Below are positions 1 through 11,544 of a stretch of 64,000 bases of DNA, one piece after another; the first letter of the stretch is position 1; every line of letters starts with the position of its first letter. The stretch comes from Pseudomonas sp. Os17 (GTDB taxonomy: Bacteria > Pseudomonadota > Gammaproteobacteria > Pseudomonadales > Pseudomonadaceae). Location of the stretch: positions 747,501-811,500 of the forward strand of contig NZ_AP014627.1 in the NCBI RefSeq assembly GCF_001547895.1. Direction: 5' to 3'. A program made the position numbers and the translations under genes. Below the pieces are notes generated by a model. It saw only the letters and a program-made list of their open reading frames with translations, was not told the DNA's origin and ran no database searches.

Positions 1-43
1 CTTCCAGCAGCTCGATCAGTTTCTTAACTTTACGGATATCCAT
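1..43 (-). CDS. accB: Biotin carboxyl carrier protein of acetyl-CoA carboxylase (partial, N-terminus only)
   Basis: Only the first 14 codons are in the window (MDIRKVKKLIELLE). This matches the conserved start of AccB, which carries the biotin arm used in the first step of fatty acid synthesis. The gene lies 48 bp downstream of aroQ on the same strand, the aroQ-accB order usual in gamma-proteobacteria, so co-transcription is likely. The identification rests on these few residues and the context; the biotinyl domain lies outside the window. Confidence 0.85.
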   Translation of the reverse strand, partial: MDIRKVKKLIELLE

Positions 44-91
44 GAATCATCAACTCCCAAGGGTCGGTCAGGGGCGTTTATTGCCTGTCGT

Positions 92-544
92 TCAAGCACT
101 TGCCTGTCGTTCAAGCTGTTCTAGGGCGGCCTCCAGGGCCAGTCGGTAACCGCTGGCGCCAAGGCCGCAGATCACTCCCACCGCAACATCGGAGAAGTAG
201 GAGTGATGGCGGAAAGGTTCGCGTTTGTGCACGTTGGACAAATGCACTTCGATGAATGGGATGCTCACCGCCAGCAGCGCGTCACGTAATGCGACGCTTG
301 TATGCGTAAAAGCTGCTGGATTGATCAAAATGAAGTCCACGCCTTCATCGCGGGCGGCATGGATGCGCTCGATCAATTCGTACTCGGCATTGCTCTGCAA
401 ATACTGCAGATGGTGCCCGGCATCACGGGCCCGCTGCTCCAGATCCTGGTTGATCTGGGCCAGTGTGGTTGCTCCGTAGACCCCCGGTTCACGGGTGCCG
501 AGCAGGTTCAGGTTGGGGCCGTGAAGCACCAGTAGGGTGGCCAT
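92..544 (-). CDS. aroQ: Type II 3-dehydroquinate dehydratase
   Basis: 150 aa, the normal length for the small dodecameric type II enzyme. It converts 3-dehydroquinate to 3-dehydroshikimate in the shikimate pathway in the cytoplasm. Family landmarks are visible: [16 protein letters not shown] near the start, with the catalytic Arg18 and Tyr23 loop, [13 protein letters not shown], and VHLSN followed by HHSY. The reading frame stays open far upstream, but homologues start at [11 protein letters not shown] and an AAGGA precedes this ATG, so I start at 544. It sits just upstream of accB on the same strand. Confidence 0.96.
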   Translation of the reverse strand: MATLLVLHGPNLNLLGTREPGVYGATTLAQINQDLEQRARDAGHHLQYLQSNAEYELIERIHAARDEGVDFILINPAAFTHTSVALRDALLAVSIPFIEVHLSNVHKREPFRHHSYFSDVAVGVICGLGASGYRLALEAALEQLERQASA

Positions 545-857
545 CGGTCGTTCCTTGTTGTCGGGGGCTGTTGTCAGAACCCGGCGACTATGCCGGAAAG
601 ACTTTATGACTGTCCAGTTCTCGGCAATAGCCAGCACGATGACCGATGTTTGCGCAAAATATGTGACCGAGTGATTAAATCCGGTCATTTGCCCGCAAGA
701 AGGGAGCACTACAGTGCCTGGCGTCGATTTCGCCGATGTTGGGCTGATAAGGGGCGCTGGCCGCTGCGAGCTTGCGCCATGAACCGCAGTGCCCCCCAGC
801 ACAGACGGCCGGCAGGAACCGGGCCGGTTGGCAGCGACGCCGAGCGGGGAAGCCGGC
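545..857. other. Gene-free stretch between aroQ and the chemoreceptor gene
   Basis: 313 bp with no credible coding region. The part next to aroQ is AT-richer than its surroundings and probably holds the aroQ-accB promoter, but I cannot pick clear -35/-10 boxes. In P. aeruginosa a dipZ (thiol:disulfide interchange) gene lies between these two genes, as I recall; nothing resembling it is here. No T-tailed terminator follows the chemoreceptor gene. Confidence 0.6.
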
Positions 858-2819
858 TCAGACGCGGAAGGCCTGCACCGCGGTGTGCAGTTGACCGCCC
901 AGGTCCAGCAGGTTCTCGCCCTGGGCCCGGCCTTCGCCGATGCGCAGCAGGTTGTCGCCGCCCAGTTGATGGATGCGTTCGCTGTGGTCGCGGATCTCGC
1001 TGACCGCGCCGCTTTGCTGGGCTGTGACATCGGCGATGCGCACGGCCGTGTCGGCGATGGTCTGGATCGCCCCGACGATTTCATCCAGCGCGCCGTCGGC
1101 GGCCTGGGCCTGACTGGCGGTGGCTTCGGCATGCTCCACCTGGGCACGCATGCCTTGCACCGATTGCTGCGCGGCGCTTTGCAGGCCGGCGATCAGGGTC
1201 TGGATCTCAGCCGTGGCCCCGGCAGTGCGCTGGGCCAGGGAGCGCACCTCTTCGGCGACAACGGCGAAACCGCGGCCCATTTCTCCGGCGCGGGCGGCTT
1301 CGATGGCGGCGTTGAGGGCCAGCAGGTTGGTCTGTTCGGCGATGGAGCGGATCACCGTCAGCACGCCGCCGATGGTCGCCGATTCCTGGGCCAGATGCTC
1401 GATCATCTGCGCGTTGCCCTGGACTTCCCCTACAAGGGCATGCAGGCCGGTGAGGCTCAGGCCAATGACTTTCTGTCCCTGTTGCACCGCGAGGCCGGCG
1501 CTGCGGCTGGCATCGGCGGCCTGGCTGGCATCGCCGGCGACCTGTTGGATGGTGGCTTCCAGCTCGCCCAGGGCATCGCGGATCTGCGCGGTATCACCGG
1601 CCTGGCGCTCGGCCCCGCTGTGCAGGCCGCTGCTGAGGTTGGCCAGGGCGCGGCTGCTGCCGGCCACTTGCTCGGCGTTCTGGCGGATGGTGCCCACCAG
1701 GTCCACCAGGTAGGCGCGCAGACGGTTCAGGGACTCTTCGATGGCGTGCAGTTCGCGGTTGGTCTTGCCCAGCTGGATCGGTCGGCTGAAGTCGCCTTCG
1801 GCCCAGGTCGACAGGGCCGGGGCCAGGTTGGTCAGGACCCGGGCCAGCTTGCGCTGCAAGGTGTCGATGACCAGGGCGATCAGCAGGATCAGGCCGATCA
1901 TCAGCCCCTGCATCAGCCGTACTTCGCCCTGGATCTGCCCGTGCTGGGCCCGCACCGCCGGTTCCAGCTCGGCAATGGCCTGGCGCACGGCGGTGATTTT
2001 CAGCAGGGTGGCGGCGCTCAGGTCGGCGCGTTTCTGGATCTGCTCGCGGGTGCGCTCAAGTTCCGCCGGGTAGCGGTTGAGCAGGCTGTTGAGCTCGCGC
2101 TTGAGGCTGATCCCGGCGTCTTCGGCGGCGGCTTTCTGGGTGTTTTCCAGGCCCATCATGGCGGCGAAATCATCGGTGCCGGACTCACTGCTGGCCGCCA
2201 CGCCTAATAAAGGCAGGGCTTCAAGCCGATCGGCCTGGGCACGAATGCTGTTGAGTTCGCGTTCGACATCGGCGGCCAGTTCGCTGCGACCGCTGCTCAC
2301 CAGCTTGTCGCGGGCCAGGGACAGTTTGCCCAGGTGCTGTGAGGCGGTGAGCAACAACGGCAGGTACTGGGCCGCGTCCGGGTTCTTGGTCCCGCTGGCG
2401 TACTGGCTGAGCTGCTCCAGGTTGGCCCCCAGTTCGCGCTCGGCCTGCAACAGCAGCGCCTGGGGATCGCCGGCCAGCTTGCCCGCGGCCAGCAGGTCGC
2501 TCTTGCTGAAGGTGTCGAGGCTGGCCAGGCTTGGGCGCAGGCTCTGCGCCAGCGGCGCTGGCAGTTCGCCCAGCTCGCCCTGCAGGGCTTCCAGGGCCTG
2601 GGTCGCGCCGCTCAGGCGCAGGGCATCGCCGCTGGCCAGATAGTCTTCGATATTGCGCGCCACTTGATTCTGAAACTGCTGGGACAGACCCAGGTAACGC
2701 TCCATCAATAGATAGGGGCGTTCCAGGGCCCGTTGCGACCACCACAGCGTTGCCCCCAGGGCGAGGCAAACGGCAACGAGCAACAGGGTATTGAGATTGG
2801 TCAGCAGCTTCAGGCGCAT
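858..2819 (-). CDS. Methyl-accepting chemotaxis protein, CtpL-like
   Basis: 653 aa transmembrane chemoreceptor. TM1 is at about residues 8-28, followed by a long Leu/Ala/Gln-rich, probably all-helical periplasmic sensor (30-300). TM2 is at about 304-320, then a HAMP segment and a cytoplasmic signalling domain with the conserved tip [19 protein letters not shown]. There is no C-terminal CheR-binding pentapeptide. Gene order (aroQ, receptor, gcbA-like gene) matches P. aeruginosa ctpL (PA4844), a receptor for inorganic phosphate. I infer orthology from length, architecture and synteny, not from binding residues. The diguanylate cyclase gene ends only 53 bp upstream on the same strand, so the two may be co-transcribed. 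Confidence 0.9.
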   Translation of the reverse strand: MRLKLLTNLNTLLLVAVCLALGATLWWSQRALERPYLLMERYLGLSQQFQNQVARNIEDYLASGDALRLSGATQALEALQGELGELPAPLAQSLRPSLASLDTFSKSDLLAAGKLAGDPQALLLQAERELGANLEQLSQYASGTKNPDAAQYLPLLLTASQHLGKLSLARDKLVSSGRSELAADVERELNSIRAQADRLEALPLLGVAASSESGTDDFAAMMGLENTQKAAAEDAGISLKRELNSLLNRYPAELERTREQIQKRADLSAATLLKITAVRQAIAELEPAVRAQHGQIQGEVRLMQGLMIGLILLIALVIDTLQRKLARVLTNLAPALSTWAEGDFSRPIQLGKTNRELHAIEESLNRLRAYLVDLVGTIRQNAEQVAGSSRALANLSSGLHSGAERQAGDTAQIRDALGELEATIQQVAGDASQAADASRSAGLAVQQGQKVIGLSLTGLHALVGEVQGNAQMIEHLAQESATIGGVLTVIRSIAEQTNLLALNAAIEAARAGEMGRGFAVVAEEVRSLAQRTAGATAEIQTLIAGLQSAAQQSVQGMRAQVEHAEATASQAQAADGALDEIVGAIQTIADTAVRIADVTAQQSGAVSEIRDHSERIHQLGGDNLLRIGEGRAQGENLLDLGGQLHTAVQAFRV

Positions 2820-2872
2820 CGGGGCTCTACCAACGGCGAAAATGGTAAGCGCCTGAATTTATTGCGTTTGTA

Positions 2873-4543
2873 TTACAAGGTTATGACCGAATCAGTGGAT
2901 TCGGATGAAAAGGTGGCACTTTGACTTGATTGCCGCGCGGCCTGTACCCGGTTGCGGCCGCCGTGCTTGGCGCGGTACAGCGCTTCGTCGGCCTGGCTGG
3001 CCATCATCAGGCTGTCGGAGTCTTCCTGCATCTCCACCACCCCGGCGCTGAAGGTGCACCACAGGTCCTGGGGCTGGGCCGGGTAGTGGATCTCGGCGAA
3101 GCGCTGGCGGATTTCGTCGAGCACCTTGCAGGCGGCTTCCTGATCGGTGTCGGGCATGACGATGGCGAACTCCTCGCCGCCGTAGCGGCCGATGAAGTCG
3201 GTCTTGCGCAGGCGTTGCTTGAGAAACAGCGCCAGGCTCTTGATCACCCGGTCGCCCATGGGGTGGCCGTGGCTGTCGTTGACCCGCTTGAAGTGGTCGA
3301 TATCGAGCATGGCAAAGCTCAGCGGCTTGTTCTCGCGGCGGGCGCGGAAGCTGCAGTCTTCCAGCAATTGCAGGATATGGGTGTGGTTGTACAGGCCGGT
3401 GAGGCTGTCGCGGACCATCCGCGCCTTGAGGTTGCGCGCCCGGGCCGCGCGGTTGCGCACGGTGGTGATCAGGTGCCGCGGCTTGATCGGCTTGGTCAGG
3501 AAGTCGTCGCCGCCTTCGCTCATGGCGTCCAGCTGCTTGTCCAGGTCGTCCTCGGCGGACAGGTAGATGATCGGCACGCTGACGTAGCGGTCGTTGTGGC
3601 GGATCACCTTGGCCAGCTCGGTGCCGGTGCAGGCCGGCATGTACATGTCGAGGATGATCAGGTCCGGCTGGAAATCCGCCAGCTCGGCCATGGCCTGGAT
3701 CGGCTCGATCAGGGTGCGGGTGACGATCCCGGCGCTGTTGAGCAGGCGCTCGGTGTGCAGCGCCTGGGCCCGGGAGTCATCGATGATCAGCACTTTATAG
3801 GGTTCGTACTGGGCGACGCAGGTCAGGACCTCGATCTTTTCCAGCAGGCTGGAGGCTTCCAGGGTGCCGGTGAGGAACTCCTGGCCTCCGGCGCGCACGG
3901 CGGCGAGGCGGGTCGGGGTATCGGTTTCATGCAGGCTGAAGAACAGCAGCGGCAGTTTCTGCTCCAGGCCGACCTGGGCCTCGGCGGCCAGGGTCAGGCC
4001 CATGCCGGGGCCGCAAAAGTCGACATCGATGACGATGGCGGCCGGCAGGCGTTCGACCATGGATGAGCGAAAGGCCGCAATGCTGTCCAGGGACTGGGCG
4101 CTGAGGCCGAAGAACTCCAGCTGCTTGGCCAGGCGTTCGGCGCGGTCGTGGTCCTGCAGCATCACGTAGATCGGCTTGCGCAAAGGCGGCAGAAAGGTCT
4201 GTTCCAGCTGGTCGCCGTGACGCAGGCCGGTGCGCGACAGGCGTTGCATCAGGCGGTTGAGATCGGTGATCAGCGTGCTGCTCAGGCGGCCGCGATTGGC
4301 ATCCACCGCCTCAAGGGACTGACTGATGCTGCGGGCCAGCTGAGTGTGTTCGGGTTGTTCAAAGCGTTCGGCGAAGCGCAGCAGGCGCAGGTTGGCCTCG
4401 CACAGTTCGGACATGTCGTTGGTGGACCATTCGCTGCGTTGCAGACGCTGCCATATCTCAAGAATCTGACGTGCCTGATGAATTACCCGCTGGGCAAAGT
4501 GGTGCTTGAGGCGCTCACGGCTGGGGTCTTCTGGCTCGGTCAT
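2873..4543 (-). CDS. gcbA: Diguanylate cyclase with two receiver domains, GcbA-type
   Basis: 556 aa, synthesises cyclic-di-GMP. Layout: helical N-terminus (1-120), a degenerate receiver (about 124-240) that lacks the usual DD pair and terminal Lys, an intact receiver (250-370) with acidic pair D255/D256, phospho-acceptor D299 and K351, then a GGDEF domain (379-535). The active site is GGEEF (455-459). An RxxD product-inhibition site (R446-D449) lies five residues before it, so feedback by c-di-GMP is expected. Matches GcbA of P. fluorescens and P. aeruginosa PA4843, known to promote attachment. Its position next to a chemoreceptor gene is conserved. Confidence 0.93.
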   Translation of the reverse strand: MTEPEDPSRERLKHHFAQRVIHQARQILEIWQRLQRSEWSTNDMSELCEANLRLLRFAERFEQPEHTQLARSISQSLEAVDANRGRLSSTLITDLNRLMQRLSRTGLRHGDQLEQTFLPPLRKPIYVMLQDHDRAERLAKQLEFFGLSAQSLDSIAAFRSSMVERLPAAIVIDVDFCGPGMGLTLAAEAQVGLEQKLPLLFFSLHETDTPTRLAAVRAGGQEFLTGTLEASSLLEKIEVLTCVAQYEPYKVLIIDDSRAQALHTERLLNSAGIVTRTLIEPIQAMAELADFQPDLIILDMYMPACTGTELAKVIRHNDRYVSVPIIYLSAEDDLDKQLDAMSEGGDDFLTKPIKPRHLITTVRNRAARARNLKARMVRDSLTGLYNHTHILQLLEDCSFRARRENKPLSFAMLDIDHFKRVNDSHGHPMGDRVIKSLALFLKQRLRKTDFIGRYGGEEFAIVMPDTDQEAACKVLDEIRQRFAEIHYPAQPQDLWCTFSAGVVEMQEDSDSLMMASQADEALYRAKHGGRNRVQAARQSSQSATFSSESTDSVITL

Positions 4544-4831
4544 ATCCTGACTACTAGTTAGGGTGCATGCTGAGATCGACTGGTGGCTCTATGCTAGCAC
4601 CACTTTTGCGTCCCATGAGTGTCGTGCGTCAATAATGTGTGAAGCGACGTTATTCAGTTCCTGACCGACTGGTCGCATAGGCTCGGGACTGTGCTTCATT
4701 TATAGTGATCGCCTGATTCGCAATCATTGCGCGGCGCGCATTTGCCGGAAGATTTATCCCGTCAAGGCAAGGCACGATGGAGTAGGGTTGTGGTCGAACC
4801 GATGAACCCAAGTGATTGAAAGGACATAGCC

Positions 4832-5899
4832 ATGCTGGATTGGAAGAATCGCGCAGGCAGCGCGCCGGATCGTGCTGCCGAACCCAAGTCGGCGACACGC
4901 AGCTATTTTGGTGCCCTGCTGTTCAGTCGCGCCCTGGCCACCTTGCTGGGCCTTTACCTGTTGGTGACCGGTGGCCTGGGTTGGTACTGGAGCCAGGAGC
5001 CGGCGCTGTTTCCGGTCCAGCAGAATGCCCAGATTGCCGCCGAGAAGGCCGGCCGGCAGATGGTGGTGGGTTACACCACCGTGGAAACCCTCAAGACCGT
5101 CGCCGGCACCTTGCTCGACAAACCGGGTGGCTATATCTCCAACGACCGTTTTCCACCGGGCCTGTGGATGGACAACATGCCGAGCTGGGAATACGGCGTG
5201 CTGGTCCAGGTTCGCGACCTGACCCGTGCCCTGCGCAAGGACTTCGCCCGCTCCCAGTCCCAGTCCGCCGAGGATGCCGACCTGGCCAAGGCCGAGCCGC
5301 GCTTCAACTTCGACAACAAGAGCTGGGTGCTGCCGTCCAGCGAGTCGGAATATCAGGACGGCATCAACTCCCTGAGCCGCTATCAGGCGCGCCTGTCCGA
5401 TCCGAACCAGAAGACCGCGCAGTTCTATGCCCGTGCCGACAACCTCAACAACTGGCTGGGTGACGTGGGCACGCGCCTGGGCTCGCTGTCCCAGCGGCTG
5501 TCGGCCAGTGTTGGCCGAGTCAAGCTCAACACCGCCCTGAAAACCGAAGTGGTCGCGCCCGGCCAGGTTCCTCAGGTCGATGAAGAGCTTGAGGAAACCC
5601 CATGGATGCAGATCGACAACGTGTTCTACGAAGCTCGTGGCCAGGCCTGGGCGCTGTCCCACCTGCTGCGCGCCATCGAAGTGGACTTTGCCGACGTGCT
5701 GGCGAAGAAGAACGCCACCGTCAGCGTGCGCCAGATCATCCGTGAACTGGAGGCCTCCCAGGAGCCGGTCTGGAGCCCGATGATCCTCAATGGCAGCGGC
5801 TTTGGCGTTCTGGCCAACCACTCCCTGGTCATGGCCAACTATATTTCCCGGGCCAACGCGGCGGTCATCGACTTGCGTCAATTGCTCAATCAAGGCTGA
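4832..5899 (+). CDS. DUF2333 family inner-membrane protein
   Basis: 355 aa. An N-terminal cytoplasmic segment is followed by one transmembrane helix at about residues 30-50 (SRALATLLGLYLLVTGGLGW) and a long, mainly helical periplasmic domain. Recognisable as the DUF2333 family, conserved in pseudomonads at this place (PA4842 neighbourhood); function unknown. The start ATG follows an AAAGGA motif. The downstream nudix gene begins 3 bp after its stop codon, so the two are probably translationally coupled. Confidence 0.9.
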   Translation: MLDWKNRAGSAPDRAAEPKSATRSYFGALLFSRALATLLGLYLLVTGGLGWYWSQEPALFPVQQNAQIAAEKAGRQMVVGYTTVETLKTVAGTLLDKPGGYISNDRFPPGLWMDNMPSWEYGVLVQVRDLTRALRKDFARSQSQSAEDADLAKAEPRFNFDNKSWVLPSSESEYQDGINSLSRYQARLSDPNQKTAQFYARADNLNNWLGDVGTRLGSLSQRLSASVGRVKLNTALKTEVVAPGQVPQVDEELEETPWMQIDNVFYEARGQAWALSHLLRAIEVDFADVLAKKNATVSVRQIIRELEASQEPVWSPMILNGSGFGVLANHSLVMANYISRANAAVIDLRQLLNQG

Positions 5900-5902
5900 T
5901 CC

Positions 5903-6439
5903 ATGGTTGCGACCACCAATGAGGCGGCCCATCGCGCCGCCTCCGATGCTGAAGAGATTGCCTGGGTCGATGGCGAAGACCAGCTGCTGGGTGCCATGGT
6001 CCGCTCCGAGCTGCGCGAGCGTGGCCTGATCGGTCGTGGCACCTACATCATGCTGTTCAATTCCGCCGGTGAGCTGTGCGTGCACCGGCGCACCCTGAGC
6101 AAGGCCATCTACCCGGGCTACTGGGATGTCGCCGCCGGCGGCATGGTCCTGGCGACGGAAAGCTATGCCGAGTCCGCCGCTCGGGAGCTGGAAGAGGAGC
6201 TGGGAGTCAGCGGGGTCGAGTTGACCGCCCACGATCACTTTTTCTTCGAAGACACCGGCAACCGTCTCTGGTGTTCGGCCTTCTCCGCGGTCTGGGACGG
6301 TCCGCTGCGCCTGCAGCCGGAAGAAGTCCTCGAAGCGCGCTTCATTCCCCTGGACCAGGTGCTGCGGGAAATCCATGAAAAGCCCTATTGCCCGGACTCC
6401 CTGGCCGCCTTGCAACGCTATCTGGCGCGACGTCGTTAA
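5903..6439 (+). CDS. Nudix hydrolase, YfcD-like
   Basis: 178 aa. Complete Nudix box from G80 to V102: G80, E86, then R94-E95-L96, E98/E99 and G101, which binds the divalent metal and cleaves a nucleoside-diphosphate-linked substrate. Overall resemblance is to the YfcD/IPP-isomerase-like subgroup; the substrate cannot be read from sequence. Starts 3 bp after the DUF2333 stop without a strong Shine-Dalgarno of its own, which suggests coupling. Gene order as at PA4842-PA4841. Confidence 0.92.
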   Translation: MVATTNEAAHRAASDAEEIAWVDGEDQLLGAMVRSELRERGLIGRGTYIMLFNSAGELCVHRRTLSKAIYPGYWDVAAGGMVLATESYAESAARELEEELGVSGVELTAHDHFFFEDTGNRLWCSAFSAVWDGPLRLQPEEVLEARFIPLDQVLREIHEKPYCPDSLAALQRYLARRR

Positions 6440-6637
6440 AGTTGCATAAATTGACGCTGATTGGCTCTTAGCAACCGGGCTTTTTGCCGTTACACTGCGC
6501 GACTTTTCAAGCTGAACCGGCGGCGCTTGTTGCAAACGCGCCGGCTCAGTAGCGCTGCCCCTGCCTGAGTGGGGCTTCGCGGTCGATGGCACCGCCATGT
6601 GCTTCGACCAGTCTTTGTCCTCCCAAGAGGATTGCCG

Positions 6638-7009
6638 GTGGCCAAAAAAGCCGCATCCTTCGCCGCCCTTGGTGGCCTGGTGTTTTCCACCGACGCAGGT
6701 CGACATTGCCCGGACTGTAGCCAGCCGGTGGCCGCCTGTATCTGCAAACAAACCGTGATTCCGGCCGGCGACGGCATTGCTCGCGTGCGTCGCGAAAGCA
6801 AGGGCCGTGGCGGCAAGACGGTGACCACCATCACCGGCGTGCCCCTGGCCGAAGACGCCCTCAAGGAACTGGCGACCACCTTGAAGAAGCGCTGTGGCAC
6901 CGGTGGCGCGCTGAAAGACGGCGTCATTGAAATCCAGGGCGACCATGTCGAGCTACTCTTGGCCGAACTGGTCAAGCACGGTTTCAAGGCGAAGAAGTCC
7001 GGCGGCTAG
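6638..7009 (+). CDS. yciH: Translation initiation factor Sui1/YciH-like protein
   Basis: 123 aa, eIF1/SUI1 fold. Starts at GTG (protein AKKAASFAALGGLVFSTDAG...), chosen because AAGAGG lies 7 bases upstream and homologues begin with this segment. The N-terminal part has a zinc-ribbon-like Cys pattern (HCPDC...CIC). The C-terminal part has the basic GRGGKTVTTITG strand and the GTGGALKDGVIEIQGDH motif that defines the family. The bacterial members probably influence start-codon fidelity on the ribosome, but their role is not essential. The gene is followed by an inverted repeat and speA. Confidence 0.9.
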   Translation: MAKKAASFAALGGLVFSTDAGRHCPDCSQPVAACICKQTVIPAGDGIARVRRESKGRGGKTVTTITGVPLAEDALKELATTLKKRCGTGGALKDGVIEIQGDHVELLLAELVKHGFKAKKSGG

Positions 7010-7013
7010 CAGC

Positions 7014-7093
7014 CTCTGTGAAAACCACCTCTGACTGGACCCTGTCTTGATTCGCTCAGGACGCTGGCGTCGTCTCCCATGGTTTTCACAGAG
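7014..7093. repeat. Perfect 14-bp inverted repeat with 52-bp spacer between yciH and speA
   Basis: Arms 7014-7027 (CTCTGTGAAAACCA) and 7080-7093 are exact reverse complements. A second short palindrome, GTTCATGAAC, follows at 7097-7106. There is no T-run, so it is not a standard terminator. It may be a relic of a small mobile element or a structured 3' end of the yciH transcript. Confidence 0.75.
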
Positions 7094-7232
7094 CCTGTTC
7101 ATGAACGGTTTCTAAACTCAGCACGGCAGGCGCGGTCTATTGCGCTTGCAGGCTAATCGTCATTTTCATTCTTTAGACTGCGCCGACCCCGGATTGGGGC
7201 GGCGCTCTATGACTTCTTTATAGGGGACTTCG

Positions 7233-9146
<1,914 letters not shown>

Positions 9147-9164
9147 CGCTCGGCGCAAGCCTTG

Positions 9165-9194
9165 AAAACCCACCGCATGCGGTGGGTTTTTTTT
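9165..9194 (+). terminator. Rho-independent terminator of speA
   Basis: Perfect stem CCCACCGC/GCGGTGGG with flanking A and T runs; eight T residues follow the stem. Located 19 bp after the speA stop. Confidence 0.93.
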
Positions 9195-9261
9195 GTCCCC
9201 GGTGCAGCCATTGCAGCTAGCCTGAACACAGCCGTCCATGGTGGGCGATAGGGGGCAAGCG

Positions 9262-10137
9262 ATGAGCGATACGACCCGCAGGACCTGGCGCTTGCTGTGC
9301 GGCACCCTGGTGCTCAGCCTGCTGGCGGCCTGTTCGCCGCTCAAGCTGCTCAACGCCCTGACTCCCGGCAGCACCTTCATCAAGACCCCGGACATCGCCT
9401 ACGGCAGCGATCCACGGCAGAAGCTCGATGTCTATCAGCCGCGCGGGGCGGCTCCCGGGGCGCCGGTGGTGGTGTTCTTCTACGGTGGCAGTTGGAACAG
9501 CGGTTCGCGCAGCGACTACGACTTTGTCGGCGAGGCCCTGGCCTCCCGGGGCATGGTGGTGGTGCTGGCCGACTACCGGCTTTATCCACAGGTGCGTTAC
9601 CCGGCCTTTCTCGAGGACGCGGCCCGCGCCGTGGCCTGGACTCATGAACACATCGGCGGCTTTGGCGCCGATCCCCAGCGCCTGTTCCTGATGGGGCACA
9701 GCTCCGGGGCGTACAACGCCGCGATGCTGGCGCTGGACCGACGGTTGCTGGAAGAGGTCGGGCTGAGCCCGCAGATCATCAAGGGCTGGATCGGTCTGGC
9801 CGGGCCCTATGACTTCCTGCCCATTCGCAACCCCGAGGTGCGCCCGGTGTTTTTCTACCCCGACTCGCCGCCGGACTCGCAGCCGATCAACCACGTCAGC
9901 CAGGGCGCGCCGCCGGCGCTGTTGATCGCCTCCAACCAGGATTCCCTGGTCAACCCGCAGCGCAATACCGGTGGCCTGGCCAACAAGCTGCGCGCGGCAG
10001 GCGTGCCGGTGCAGGAGTTTTATTTCGCCCGCACCAATCACGCCACCCTGGTGGCCGCCCTGTCCCGCCCCTTGCGCGGGCTGGCCCCGGTGCTGGAACG
10101 GGTCAGCGGCTTTGTCCAAACGCCGCCGGCTCAGTGA
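9262..10137 (+). CDS. Alpha/beta hydrolase, probable lipoprotein esterase
   Basis: 291 aa. Lipoprotein signal peptide with lipobox LAAC (SLLAACSP), so probably membrane-anchored in the envelope. Carboxylesterase/HSL-like features: YGGSWNSG oxyanion-hole segment, nucleophile elbow GHSSG, an Asp in NQDSL and a His in TNHATLV, giving a full catalytic triad. The start at 9262 is preferred over an in-frame upstream codon at 9238 because AGGGGG lies 6 bases before it and it gives a normal signal peptide. Substrate unknown. Its stop overlaps the stop of the convergent MATE gene by 7 bp. Confidence 0.88.
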   Translation: MSDTTRRTWRLLCGTLVLSLLAACSPLKLLNALTPGSTFIKTPDIAYGSDPRQKLDVYQPRGAAPGAPVVVFFYGGSWNSGSRSDYDFVGEALASRGMVVVLADYRLYPQVRYPAFLEDAARAVAWTHEHIGGFGADPQRLFLMGHSSGAYNAAMLALDRRLLEEVGLSPQIIKGWIGLAGPYDFLPIRNPEVRPVFFYPDSPPDSQPINHVSQGAPPALLIASNQDSLVNPQRNTGGLANKLRAAGVPVQEFYFARTNHATLVAALSRPLRGLAPVLERVSGFVQTPPAQ

Positions 10138-11477
10138 GCCCCGGCGAACCAGCCGTCACGTCGCTCCAGCTGCCAGGCGAAGGCACCCAGGGTCAGGCTG
10201 CGCAGGAGCATGAACAGCAAGAAGCTCAGCCACAGGCCATGGTTGCCCAGGCCTTGCAGGGCCCAGGCAAAAGGCAGCAGCAGGAGCACGGTGAGGAGCA
10301 TGCCGTTGCGCATTTCCCGGGCCCGAGTAGCGCCGATGAACAGACCATCGAGCAGGTAGCTCCAGACTGCGATCAAGGGCAGCACGGCGAGGTAGGGCAG
10401 GTAGGTGAAAGCGGTCTGGCGGACTTCGGCAATGTCGGTCTGCATCTCGATGAACAGGTGGCCACCGAGCAGGAACAGCGCGGCAAATCCCAGGCTGGCC
10501 AGCAGCGACCAGCCCCCGGCCACCACCAGTGAGCGACGCAGGGCCGGGCGATCATGGGCGCCAATGGCGTGGCCGCACAGGGCTTCCACCGCGTGGGCCA
10601 GGCCGTCCAGGGCATGGGCGGTGAGCAGCAGGCCATTGAGCAGCAGGGCATTGGCCGCCACCGTGGCATCGCCGAGGCGCGCGCCCTGGACAGTGATCAG
10701 GAAAAACACCGATTGCAGGGCCAGGCTGCGGATGAAGATGTCGCGGTTCACCGCCAGCAGCGGGCGCCAGCTCTGCCAGCGGCGCAGGGCGGCCCAGGCG
10801 ATCTGTCCCGGGTAGGCGCGCAGGGCCGGCCGGGTCATGGCCAGGCCGATCAGCGCGCCGGTCCATTCGGCGACCACCGAGGCCCGGGCCGAACCCACCA
10901 CGCCCCAGTCCAGTCCGAGGACGAACCACAGGTTGAGGGCGATGTTCACCAGGTTGGTGCTCAGCAGGATGGTCAGCGGCGCCCGGGCATTTTGGGTGCC
11001 GAGGAACCAGCCCACCAGGGCGAAGCTGGCCAGGGCCGCGGGCAGGCCGAGCAGGCGGGTGTGGAAAAATGCCCGGGTCATCTGGTCCAGGTCCGCCGAG
11101 GGCTGCATCAGGTGCAAGGCCGCGCCGCTCAGCGGCACGCCAATGGCTCCCAGCAGCAGCGCCAGGCCCAGGGCCAGCAGCAGGCCCTGGAGCAGGATCT
11201 GGCGCAGCGCCGCACCGTCGCCGCGTCCGGCGGCCTGGGCGGCGAAACCGGTGGCGCCCATGCGCAGGAAACCCATGGCCCAGGCGAGAAAGGTATAGAG
11301 GCTGGCGCCCACCGCCACCGCACCCAGTTGATGGGCATGGGGCAGGTGGCCGATGACCGTGCTGTCCACCAGGGCCACCAGGGGCACGGAAATGTTCGAC
11401 AGGATCATCGGCGCGGCCAGGGCCCAGACGCGACGATGGGTGGGGCGATGACGCCAATCGGTGATCAGGGGGGACAT
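10131..11477 (-). CDS. MATE family efflux transporter, DinF-like
   Basis: 448 aa, about 12 hydrophobic segments. Starts with the MATE-typical WALAAPMILSNISVPLVALVDSTVIG. Closest in character to the DinF branch, cation-coupled exporters of drugs or oxidised metabolites at the inner membrane. Convergent with the esterase gene, with a 7-bp overlap at the ends. The substrate cannot be judged from sequence. Confidence 0.92.
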   Translation of the reverse strand: MSPLITDWRHRPTHRRVWALAAPMILSNISVPLVALVDSTVIGHLPHAHQLGAVAVGASLYTFLAWAMGFLRMGATGFAAQAAGRGDGAALRQILLQGLLLALGLALLLGAIGVPLSGAALHLMQPSADLDQMTRAFFHTRLLGLPAALASFALVGWFLGTQNARAPLTILLSTNLVNIALNLWFVLGLDWGVVGSARASVVAEWTGALIGLAMTRPALRAYPGQIAWAALRRWQSWRPLLAVNRDIFIRSLALQSVFFLITVQGARLGDATVAANALLLNGLLLTAHALDGLAHAVEALCGHAIGAHDRPALRRSLVVAGGWSLLASLGFAALFLLGGHLFIEMQTDIAEVRQTAFTYLPYLAVLPLIAVWSYLLDGLFIGATRAREMRNGMLLTVLLLLPFAWALQGLGNHGLWLSFLLFMLLRSLTLGAFAWQLERRDGWFAGAH

Positions 11478-11544
11478 GCGGGCTCCTTGCGAGAGCCGGC
11501 ATTGTAGCCCCGGCGCCGTGATGCGCCGAGGTTTTACCGCCGCG

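Noticed and set aside
545..1147. 201-codon N-terminal extension of AroQ
   Set aside because: It would overlap the chemoreceptor gene; family members begin at [11 protein letters not shown] and a ribosome site is present there.
4754..6946. 730-codon open frame on the minus strand opposite DUF2333, nudix and yciH
   Set aside because: It spans three well-supported plus-strand genes and reads as low-complexity Gly/Gln/His/Arg-rich sequence, the usual shadow of high-GC coding DNA.
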